A stretch of DNA of 5,616 bases, taken from assembly GCA_014859985.1 (NCBI GenBank), contig JACZKN010000439.1, positions 1-5,616 on the forward strand, given 5' to 3'. Numbering within the stretch: the first letter of the stretch is position 1; every line of letters begins with the position of its first letter. The position numbers and the translations under genes were made by a program. The DNA comes from Candidatus Krumholzibacteriia bacterium (GTDB lineage Bacteria > Krumholzibacteriota > Krumholzibacteriia > LZORAL124-64-63). Shown here one piece after another: positions 1 through 5,479 of the stretch. Under the pieces are notes generated by a model that saw only the letters and a program-made list of their open reading frames with translations, did not search any database and was not told the DNA's origin.

Positions 1-668
1 CAGACGAAGCTCTCGCCGGCGAAGGTCAGGTGCTCCTCCTTGCCGACGCGGTTGACCAGGGCGGTGAAGTACCCGTTCTGGAACGCCGCCACCCGCATCT
101 CCGCCTCGTACAGTCCGTCCGGCCACTCGCCCACGCCGCCCGCCTGGGGGACGACCACCAGGTCGGCGCCCGCCAGCGCCAGGGCGCGCATGTACTCGGG
201 GAAGTGGCGGTCGTAGCAGATGGCCACGCCGACGCGGCCGGCACAGGTGGCGTAGACCGGGGCGCCGGTGTCGCCGGGCGTATAGTACCCCTGCTCGTGG
301 AAATGCTCGTACTCGGTGATGTGCACCATGCGCGTGCTGCCCAGCAGCGCGCCGTCGGCGTCGATGACCGGCGAACTGTCCCAGGTGCGGCCGTCGGGGG
401 TGCGCTCGAAGAGGTTGAGGACCACCACGACACCGCACTCGCGGGCCAGGGCCTGGAAGGTTCCGGTCGTGGGGCCGGGGACGGGTTCGGCCAGGGCGAG
501 GGACCCGGGCGTGGCCTTCACCTGCGGATAGAAGCGGCTGAAGGCCAGCTCGGCGAAGGCCACCAGCTCGGCGCCGTCGGCGGCGGCGCGGCGGGCGGCC
601 GCCAGGCCCCGGGCGAGGTTCTCCCGGGGGTCGGGGCCGGCGTGCTGCTGGATCAGGGCCAGGCGCAT
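1..668 (-). CDS. Carbon-nitrogen hydrolase (nitrilase superfamily), C-terminus cut off by window edge
   Basis: The first 222 residues of a cytoplasmic amidase/nitrilase-fold enzyme. Family members hydrolyse non-peptide C-N bonds such as carbamoyl-amines or amides. Closest by eye are the N-carbamoylputrescine amidase and beta-ureidopropionase groups, but the substrate cannot be told. Visible landmarks are catalytic Glu40 in VAFAEL, second Glu125 in FHEQGYYTPGD, nucleophile Cys151 in VGVAICYDRHFPE, then VVVPQAGGVGEWP and FQNGYFTALVNRVG. The usual catalytic Lys in the R-K-x-H-I/L block is Met114 here (TRMVHI), which is unusual. The rest of the alignment is ungapped across this region and the spacing of Glu40, residue 114 and Cys151 is normal. 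The ATG at 668 follows AAGGAG with 5 nt spacing and starts a typical first strand (MRLALIQ). Family members are usually about 260-300 residues, so some 40-80 residues lie beyond position 1. Fold assignment is firm; activity and substrate are inferred. Confidence 0.93.
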   Translation of the reverse strand, partial: MRLALIQQHAGPDPRENLARGLAAARRAAADGAELVAFAELAFSRFYPQVKATPGSLALAEPVPGPTTGTFQALARECGVVVVLNLFERTPDGRTWDSSPVIDADGALLGSTRMVHITEYEHFHEQGYYTPGDTGAPVYATCAGRVGVAICYDRHFPEYMRALALAGADLVVVPQAGGVGEWPDGLYEAEMRVAAFQNGYFTALVNRVGKEEHLTFAGESFV

Positions 669-673
669 GGGCG

Positions 674-679
674 CTCCTT
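674..679 (-). promoter_or_regulatory. Ribosome binding site of the hydrolase
   Basis: AAGGAG read on the minus strand, 5 nt upstream of the ATG at 668. It fixes the start of the nitrilase-superfamily gene. Confidence 0.75.
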
Positions 680-698
680 CGGCTGGGGTCTTGGGGCG

Positions 699-727
699 AG
701 GATAGCGGGCCGGTCCGGGTCTGCCAA
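699..727 (-). promoter_or_regulatory. Candidate sigma-70-type promoter of the hydrolase gene
   Basis: On the minus strand, TTGGCA (722-727, 5 of 6 to the -35 consensus) is followed after exactly 17 nt by TATCCT (699-704, 4 of 6 to the -10 consensus). Transcription would begin near 692, leaving a leader of about 24 nt that holds the AAGGAG site. It lies between the hairpin after the upstream gene and the hydrolase start, which is where an independent promoter would be expected. The surroundings are GC-rich and no footprint or transcript is available, so this is a prediction. Confidence 0.45.
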
Positions 728-737
728 CCCGGGACGC

Positions 738-770
738 GGAACGGCCCGCAGCCGGGGCCGCGGGCCGTCC
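738..770 (-). terminator. GC-rich hairpin after the large secreted-protein gene, probable terminator
   Basis: Perfect 9-bp stem, 741-749 (acggcccgc) with 760-768 (gcgggccgt), and a 10-nt loop. The stem extends by two more G-C pairs (738-739 with 769-770) if A740 is bulged. It begins 23-25 nt after the TAG of the gene ending at 794 and precedes the promoter of the next gene. No U-run follows in the direction of transcription (TCCGCGTC), so it is not a canonical intrinsic terminator. It may work as a high-GC hairpin terminator or as a 3'-end stabiliser. Confidence 0.5.
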
Positions 771-793
771 AGGCATACCGGTCGCGCGCCGCG

Positions 794-3553
794 CTACCGG
801 ATGAGGCTCATCTTCGCCGTCTCGCCGGCGTGCTCGCCGTCGCTGAGCAGCCGCGCGAAGTACGACCCGCTGGGCACGGCGCGCCCGGCGCGGTCGGTGC
901 CCCGCCAGGTGAACCGGTGCGTCCCGGCGGCCAGCACGCCGCCGCCCAGGACGTCGACCAGCTCGCCGCGCACCGAGTAGATCCGCACCTCGGCCCGGCC
1001 CTCCCGGGGCAGGGCGAAGGTGATGGTGGTCTGGGGGTTGAAGGGGTTGGGGAAGCAGCGCAGGGCGTGGCCGGCGAAGGGCACGCCCGGAGCCGGGGCC
1101 GCGGTCCGTGCCATTGTCAGGTACACGGGGCCGGTCGGCGAGCCCAGGGCGAGGCGGTCCTGGTCGCGCATCGACCCGCAAACGGTTACCCCGCTGCGGT
1201 CCCGGAGCTCCCAATCGAGATCCGCGGGCCAGCCGGTCCGGTCCCAGGCCAACTCGAGGGGTGTGGCGCCGTCGGGTATGATCCGCAGTTCCCAAGCGAA
1301 GTCCCGGTCGTCCAGCGGGGCGACGAGATCGACGGACAACGCGCTGCCGGTCCGGAGCTCCAGATCCGGTCTCAGGATGGCGATGGCGGGCCCCCCGGCA
1401 GGTGCCGGCGGCGGCTGCGGCAGGTCGAACCCGGCGTCGAACCCGTCGGTCGCCAGCGGATCGGCACCGAGGACGACTGATCCGGTCAAGCGGCCATCTG
1501 TCCGCAGCTGCAGGACGGTTCGCCAGCCGCCGGCAGGGGTGGTGGCCGTGGGATCCGGGGTCTTCCCTGCCGCGATGAAGTCCTGCCAGGCGAATTCGAG
1601 GGCGACATCTTCCTCAAGAGCCGCGATCCAGTACCCGTTCCAGGGTTCGAGAGCCGAGACCCGGTCGTAGGCCCGGCCGTCGGTGTCGTAACCCACGAAC
1701 CCGGTCACGAGATTCGCGTCCAGGGCGTCCTGCCAGGAGAAGCTCACGGAACCATACCTGACGCGTGTGCCCTCGACCGGTCCGGGGAACCACAGGGGAT
1801 AGCCCAGCAGGTTCCAGCCGGGGACCAGACCGAGGAGGACGGGGTCGAGGGCAGGACGCCCGTCCATGGTCCAGACGAACGCCTCGTCCGTCACCAGCCA
1901 GAAGCCCTGCCCGACGCCGACGGCCTGCTCCGGCGCGATCGTCTCGTAACCTGTCCCGGGAAGGAACCCATAGGCGTAGGCCGTTCCCGGGGCCAGCCCC
2001 AGGATGACGCTGCCGCAGTCTTCGCGACCGGACGGCGGAATCAGTGGTGGCGCGAGCAGCGACCACCCCGCCGGGATATCCCGGGATTCCGGGGACAAGG
2101 GGGGCGTCGTCACCCCCCCGACGATCAATTCGAAGCGCAGAGCGGCGGGACCGGCGACCCCGGTCGTGAACGCCAGATCGGGCCACAGGTCATGGACGAG
2201 GCCGGTCGCCACATCCCTGAGGCGCAGGGCCACATCGCCGGCAAAACCGGGCGTGAACCGGAGTTCGAGGGTGCCGGTGCGGTCGGTTTCCACCAGGATC
2301 GGCCAGGCCCGCTCGTCGAGGTAACAATCGTACAAGGCGCGGACGTCCCGGGAGAATCGCGGTCCCAGCGGCCATTCGGCGTGCTTGAAGGAGAGGTGCA
2401 CGTAGTTGCCGGGCGGCGGTGGCGGCATGGGCGCGTCGAGGCCGATATCGAAGCCATCGGTGGCGCCTTCAGCGGTCGCGGCGGCAATCCCCGCCGAGAC
2501 CAAGGAATCGACGCCCGCAGTGATGCCGACCTCCAGGCCGACAATGGCGGGATCGACGGCTCCGACCGTCAGGGTAAAATTCCGTTCGTGGCCCACGACG
2601 AGAAAAGTGTAGGCGGGATCCGACCCCAGGCGGACCGTGTGGCCCGTTGCGTGGTCGGTCAGGGTCAACGGCGCCCCGTCGGCGGGGTCGAAGGAAGGCG
2701 CGAACGTGATCGTCGTGATCGTGCCGATGAGCGTCGTCGGTACATTGAAGGTGAAATCCCAGGACCTGCTCGACCGCGCGGTGTCGTAGATCCCGCGGTA
2801 GTCGTGCTTGAAGTACGGGAAGTGGCGGCGCCAGTCTGGGCGCACGAAGGTGATCGCGAGGTTGTCGTCGACCGCCTCCAGCTCCGGATCGTAGGCGTCC
2901 GTTGTCCGGCGCCCTGCACCCAGGACGTTGCCGCCGTCGCCGTGTCCGACGATCCGGATCGACCACTGCGGGGTGTACACGGCCAATTCGGCTTCCTGCC
3001 ACAATCCGAAGACGGGCTCGGCGAAGGAACCGGAAGCCGGCCAGGCGGGGTTCAGCCGGAATTCGTCGGCATGGTCGGTGATCGCGAGGTGGTCGGGAAT
3101 CGACGGGGCCCCCTGCACCGGGACCAGGCGGATGCCGGCCGGGATCTCCGCGAACGCGCCGATCTCCAGGGTGACGCAGGTAGCATGGTCGCCGACGACC
3201 GGCAGATTGGTTCCGCAGAAGAACTCCGGTACGGAGCGGAAGTTGTAGGTCTGCGGGGGAAGGTGCGAGCCGAGCAGGACAGCGCTCGGCGGCATCTCGA
3301 TCCGGAATTCGAAGCCGCCGACGATCGTGATCGGACCATCGGCGCCGGTGCCGCCCAGGTTGAAGTTCCGTGGATTCAGAAGCACGACATACGCTTCGAC
3401 GATGCCCGGGGGGCCCCAGTAGCTCGCGTCGTCGCTGGTTCCGCCCTGGTCCGTGTAGATGCCGATGCTGTTGTCCGGCATCTCCGCGCCGGCTCGAGGT
3501 GCGTCGGGGACAACGAGGACCAGCAGCGCGAGCATCGCTGATCTCAACAACAT
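794..3553 (-). CDS. Large secreted modular beta-rich protein with C-terminal FlgD-like / sorting-type domain
   Basis: A 919-residue exported protein with no recognisable catalytic domain. Residues 1-23 are a signal peptide (basic MLLR, hydrophobic stretch, cleavage after AGA). Residues 24-190 are a beta-rich N-terminal region beginning NSIGIYTDQGG, with Cys113 and Cys126. A repeated module follows at about 196-332, 336-480 and 676-815. Each copy has a T-D-[AG]-[YF]-D motif (218-222, 365-369, 702-706); copies 2 and 3 continue into proline-rich linkers. Between copies 2 and 3 lie two related segments starting GWSLLAPPL (497) and GWNLLGYPL (579), each closing on a G-[FY]-W motif (QGFWL 549-553; NGYWI 639-643). 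Residues 831-919 form a FlgD-like Ig domain (CFPNPFNPQTTITFALP, then GTHRFTWRGTD and VPSGSYFARL). In FCB bacteria such C-terminal domains often serve in export by the type IX system or surface attachment, but no secretion gene is visible here. The ATG at 3553 has GGAG 5 nt upstream and directly begins the signal peptide. An in-frame ATG at 3640 would hide the signal peptide and run through the promoter. Function is unknown. Confidence 0.93.
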   Translation of the reverse strand: MLLRSAMLALLVLVVPDAPRAGAEMPDNSIGIYTDQGGTSDDASYWGPPGIVEAYVVLLNPRNFNLGGTGADGPITIVGGFEFRIEMPPSAVLLGSHLPPQTYNFRSVPEFFCGTNLPVVGDHATCVTLEIGAFAEIPAGIRLVPVQGAPSIPDHLAITDHADEFRLNPAWPASGSFAEPVFGLWQEAELAVYTPQWSIRIVGHGDGGNVLGAGRRTTDAYDPELEAVDDNLAITFVRPDWRRHFPYFKHDYRGIYDTARSSRSWDFTFNVPTTLIGTITTITFAPSFDPADGAPLTLTDHATGHTVRLGSDPAYTFLVVGHERNFTLTVGAVDPAIVGLEVGITAGVDSLVSAGIAAATAEGATDGFDIGLDAPMPPPPPGNYVHLSFKHAEWPLGPRFSRDVRALYDCYLDERAWPILVETDRTGTLELRFTPGFAGDVALRLRDVATGLVHDLWPDLAFTTGVAGPAALRFELIVGGVTTPPLSPESRDIPAGWSLLAPPLIPPSGREDCGSVILGLAPGTAYAYGFLPGTGYETIAPEQAVGVGQGFWLVTDEAFVWTMDGRPALDPVLLGLVPGWNLLGYPLWFPGPVEGTRVRYGSVSFSWQDALDANLVTGFVGYDTDGRAYDRVSALEPWNGYWIAALEEDVALEFAWQDFIAAGKTPDPTATTPAGGWRTVLQLRTDGRLTGSVVLGADPLATDGFDAGFDLPQPPPAPAGGPAIAILRPDLELRTGSALSVDLVAPLDDRDFAWELRIIPDGATPLELAWDRTGWPADLDWELRDRSGVTVCGSMRDQDRLALGSPTGPVYLTMARTAAPAPGVPFAGHALRCFPNPFNPQTTITFALPREGRAEVRIYSVRGELVDVLGGGVLAAGTHRFTWRGTDRAGRAVPSGSYFARLLSDGEHAGETAKMSLIR

Positions 3554-3558
3554 ATGAT

Positions 3559-3562
3559 CTCC
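3559..3562 (-). promoter_or_regulatory. Ribosome binding site that decides the start of the large secreted protein
   Basis: GGAG on the minus strand, 5 nt before the ATG at 3553. It favours this start, which opens with the signal peptide, over the in-frame ATG at 3640, which lies upstream of the predicted promoter. Confidence 0.7.
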
Positions 3563-3583
3563 AATCGTATTGTCACGTATGCA

Positions 3584-3612
3584 ATTGAACCATAATGCGA
3601 ATATACTGTCAA
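3584..3612 (-). promoter_or_regulatory. Candidate promoter of the large secreted-protein gene
   Basis: On the minus strand a perfect -35 hexamer TTGACA (3607-3612) is followed after 17 nt by TTCAAT (3584-3589, 4 of 6). A TG lies one base upstream of the -10 hexamer, as in an extended -10. Predicted start is near 3577, giving a leader of about 24 nt. The region is conspicuously AT-rich against the GC-rich coding DNA on either side, which supports a regulatory role. Confidence 0.6.
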
Positions 3613-3653
3613 GATTCCGGCCTGCCGGGCGTGCGACCAAGGAGCCGACGCGA

Positions 3654-3681
3654 AGGGGCGGCAGGTCACCCCGCCGCCCCT
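3654..3681 (-). terminator. GC-rich hairpin after the PGYWKNH gene, probable terminator
   Basis: Perfect 9-bp stem, 3654-3662 (aggggcggc) with 3673-3681 (gccgcccct), and a 10-nt loop. It starts 28 nt downstream of the TAA at 3710-3712, upstream of the promoter for the next gene. The downstream strand reads TCGCGTC rather than a U-run. Stem length, loop length and distance from the stop match the hairpin after the large secreted-protein gene, which argues that both are real 3'-end structures. Confidence 0.5.
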
Positions 3682-3709
3682 CGCTCTGCTGCCGATCACC
3701 GCGCTGCGG

Positions 3710-4543
3710 TTACCGGTAGTTGGCCTTCAGCTGGCCCCAGGTGCTCTGCTCCTCGTCGGGCAGGGCCTTGTCGTCGTCGCCCATGTCCTCGTCGCCACAG
3801 CCCAGCTCGTTGTAGTCGGCCAGCTGGTCCTTGACGTCCAGGATCATGCCGCGGGCCGCGCCGTCGGGCTTGCTCTTGAGCGGGTACTGGGCCAGGAGCG
3901 CGTCGGCCTGGCTGATGGCGCCGTTGATGCTCGGGTCCGAGCCGTTGAGCACGTTCAGCTTGGCCGCGATCAGGTGGTAGGCCAGGATGATGGTGGCGTC
4001 GCCGCGCACCGGGCAGCCCATGATGGCCAGCAGCTGCGCCTGGTTGTAGGTCGTGCTGCCGAGGGTCAGGGAGGTGACCGGCCAATTCTCTTCGTGGTTC
4101 TTCCAGTAGCCCGGGGTGTAGTTGCAGGCGTCGCCGGTCGGACACTCGCAGACGAAGGTGGCCATGAACGCATCGGATGTGATCTCGACGCGGCCGTCGC
4201 TCTGGGAAACGGCCTCCATCCGCACCGACACCGTCGCGGTGTAGGTGCCGCACAGCTCCTGGCCCCAGGCCTGCATGAACCAGGCGGTCTTGTAGAGGCC
4301 CATGCCGGGCGTCGTGAGCACTTCGGTGGCGCTGATGTCGGCGACCACGGCGCCCGACTGGTCGACGAGCAGGGCGTTGAAGTCCAGCGTGGCGGTCAAC
4401 GCCGAGCCCCAGCGGGTCTCCGCCGTCGCGGCGAAGCCGTCGCAGTCGGCCGTGCCCGTGAAACCGGTCAGGCCGGTGGCCAGGGCCAGGCCCGGCACCG
4501 TGAGCATCGCGAGAATTACACTGATCCTGAGCATGGCGCGCAT
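3710..4543 (-). CDS. Secreted PGYWKNH-module protein with acidic C-terminal tail, function unknown
   Basis: A 277-residue exported protein. Residues 1-22 are a signal peptide (MRAMLRIS start, hydrophobic core, cleavage after ALA). Residues 24-135 look like a beta domain with Cys34 and Cys98. A CECPTGDAC cluster (Cys132, 134, 140) then leads into YTPGYWKNHEENWPV (142-156). From there to about residue 248 runs a predicted helical region (YNQAQLLAIMGCPV, ILAYHLIAAKLNVLNG, INGAISQADALLAQYP), with Cys177 and a final Cys249. The PGYWKNH segment with the following AKLN and ADALL helices recurs in secreted proteins of many environmental bacteria; no biochemical role is known to me. Residues 250-265 are strongly acidic (GDEDMGDDDK, PDEE), and the protein ends STWGQLKANYR. 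Seven cysteines after the signal peptide fit a disulfide-stabilised extracellular protein. The ATG at 4543 has AGGAGG upstream at 8 nt; the ATG at 4534 would sit 17 nt away. The gene has its own promoter and downstream hairpin, so it need not be co-transcribed with its neighbours. Confidence 0.92.
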   Translation of the reverse strand: MRAMLRISVILAMLTVPGLALATGLTGFTGTADCDGFAATAETRWGSALTATLDFNALLVDQSGAVVADISATEVLTTPGMGLYKTAWFMQAWGQELCGTYTATVSVRMEAVSQSDGRVEITSDAFMATFVCECPTGDACNYTPGYWKNHEENWPVTSLTLGSTTYNQAQLLAIMGCPVRGDATIILAYHLIAAKLNVLNGSDPSINGAISQADALLAQYPLKSKPDGAARGMILDVKDQLADYNELGCGDEDMGDDDKALPDEEQSTWGQLKANYR

Positions 4544-4551
4544 ATAAGGTC

Positions 4552-4557
4552 CCTCCT
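4552..4557 (-). promoter_or_regulatory. Strong ribosome binding site of the PGYWKNH protein
   Basis: A full AGGAGG on the minus strand, 8 nt before the ATG at 4543. It is the best Shine-Dalgarno match in the window and selects this start over the in-frame ATG at 4534. It suggests efficient translation. Confidence 0.8.
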
Positions 4558-4609
4558 GGGATTGTTGAGAATTCCCCCGGATCGGTCAGTCGATCAGGCA
4601 ACGTTAAGG

Positions 4610-4639
4610 ACTATATCATAAGTCAAAGCATGATTTCAA
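4610..4639 (-). promoter_or_regulatory. Candidate extended -10 promoter of the PGYWKNH protein gene
   Basis: On the minus strand TTGAAA (4634-4639, 5 of 6) is followed after 18 nt by TATAGT (4610-4615, 5 of 6). TGA directly precedes the latter (4616-4618), as in an extended -10. Predicted start is near 4603, leaving a leader of about 60 nt. The -35 element sits inside a short inverted repeat, ATTTCA/TGAAAT (4633-4638 and 4640-4645), that could be an operator. The block 4600-4670 is the most AT-rich stretch of the window. Confidence 0.55.
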
Positions 4640-4682
4640 TGAAATAGTCTCGTTCGCTCTTCTTTTAGCGCATCTTCGGGAC

Positions 4683-5479
4683 CTATGGGGCCGCCGGCCC
4701 ACCCATTGGGCCCATAGCCAGGGCCCGGCCACGCCAACCGGCGGCCCCGCGTCCGGCCAACCAGCCCGTCGTCCAGCAGCTCTGGAAGTTGAACCCGCCG
4801 GTAACGCCGTCGATATCAAGGAGTTCTCCGGCCAGGAACAGCCCCGGGCAGATCCGGCTGCCCATGGTCCGGAAGTCCACCTCGCCGAGGGCCACGCCGC
4901 CGCAGGTGACGAACTCCTCCTTGAACGGGGCCTGGCCGGTGACCGGCAGCACGGTGGCCTTCAAGGCCCCGGCCAGGCGCAAGCGGGTGTCGCGGTCCAG
5001 GTCGGCCCAGCGCGCCTGGAGGTCGATGCCCGCCTCCCGCACCAGCGCAGCCCACAGGCGGGCAGGCAGCGGCGTGGCGTGGTCGCCGGCGACGGCGCGC
5101 CGGCCGTGGCTGCGGATGCGCTCACGCAGCAGGGCGTCGGCATCGGCCAAGCCGGGCAACCAGTCCACCGCCAGGTCGAAGGCGTAGCCGCAGGCCTGCA
5201 GGACGCGGGCGCCCCAGGCCGACAGGCGCAGCACGGCCGGGCCGCTCAGGCCCTTGTGGGTGACCAGCAAGGGGCCGCCGGCCTCGAGCCCCGCGGCCGC
5301 CACCCGCACCTCGGCCGCGATCCCGGCCAGGCCCGCCAACAGGGGCGCTTGGCTGCGGAAGGTGAACAGCGACGGCACCGGGGGCACGACGGTGTGGCCC
5401 AGGCCGCGGGCCAGGGCGTAGCCGTCTGGGCCCGATCCGGCGGAGGTGCGGCCGCCGCTGGCCAGCACCACGGCACCGG
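4683..5479 (-). CDS. HI0933/BaiN-family FAD-dependent oxidoreductase, N-terminal part missing at a fold-back junction
   Basis: The C-terminal ~264 residues of a flavoprotein of the HI0933-like group (E. coli YhiN relatives). Family members bind FAD and are predicted NAD(P)-linked oxidoreductases of uncertain substrate. Numbering from the GTG at 5471, landmarks are VVLASGG, GPDGYALARGLGHTVV (14-29), the hallmark THKGLSGPAVL (71-81), PVTGQAPFKEEFVTCGGV (176-193) and the FAD-contacting GELLDIDGVTGGFNFQ (215-230). Full-length relatives are near 400 residues, so about 140 are absent, including the N-terminal dinucleotide-binding GxGxxG. The GTG at 5471 is not a real start: similarity to the family runs upstream through it, and the frame meets TGA at 5490-5492 only because the sequence turns into its own reverse complement at 5479/5480. 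The missing upstream codons reappear on the plus strand at 5480-5524. The family call is strong; the disruption is probably not biological. Confidence 0.88.
5386..5479. repeat. Left arm of a perfect 94-bp inverted repeat
   Basis: Every base from 5386 to 5479 pairs with the base at 11002 minus its position, so this arm is the exact reverse complement of 5523-5616. It lies within the oxidoreductase gene, in minus orientation. Identity breaks at 5480/5522 (G opposite G). The outer boundary is unknown because the partner arm runs to the last base of the window. Confidence 0.97.

Noticed and set aside
30..980. Long open frame on the plus strand (316 codons)
   Set aside because: It lies antisense to the nitrilase-fold gene and the end of the large secreted-protein gene, both of which have clear motifs. 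Its translation is low-complexity Gly/Arg/Ala-rich, as expected for a shadow frame in GC-rich DNA.
2192..3541. Long open frame on the plus strand (449 codons)
   Set aside because: It is antisense to the large secreted protein, whose signal peptide, repeats and C-terminal domain are unambiguous. The plus-strand product is Asp/Arg/Gly-rich without recognisable domains.
3554..3640. In-frame upstream ATG at 3640 for the large secreted protein
   Set aside because: It would add 29 residues ahead of a good signal peptide, lacks a clear ribosome binding site and would be read from within or upstream of the TTGACA promoter.
3696..4601. Overlapping minus-strand frame of 301 codons covering the PGYWKNH gene
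   Set aside because: Its translation is Arg/Gly/His-rich and lacks a signal peptide, while the frame at 3710-4543 has the signal peptide, PGYWKNH motif and a strong ribosome binding site.
4683..4717. 7-bp inverted repeat CTATGGG/CCCATAG around the oxidoreductase stop codon as a terminator
   Set aside because: One arm contains the stop codon, the loop is 21 nt, and no U-run follows. It can be explained by Gly/Pro-rich coding sequence and chance.
5469..5471. GTG at 5471 as a true start of the oxidoreductase
   Set aside because: Family similarity continues upstream (AGAVVLASGG), the N-terminal FAD-binding part is missing, and the apparent start exists only because the inverted-repeat junction introduces a stop at 5490-5492.
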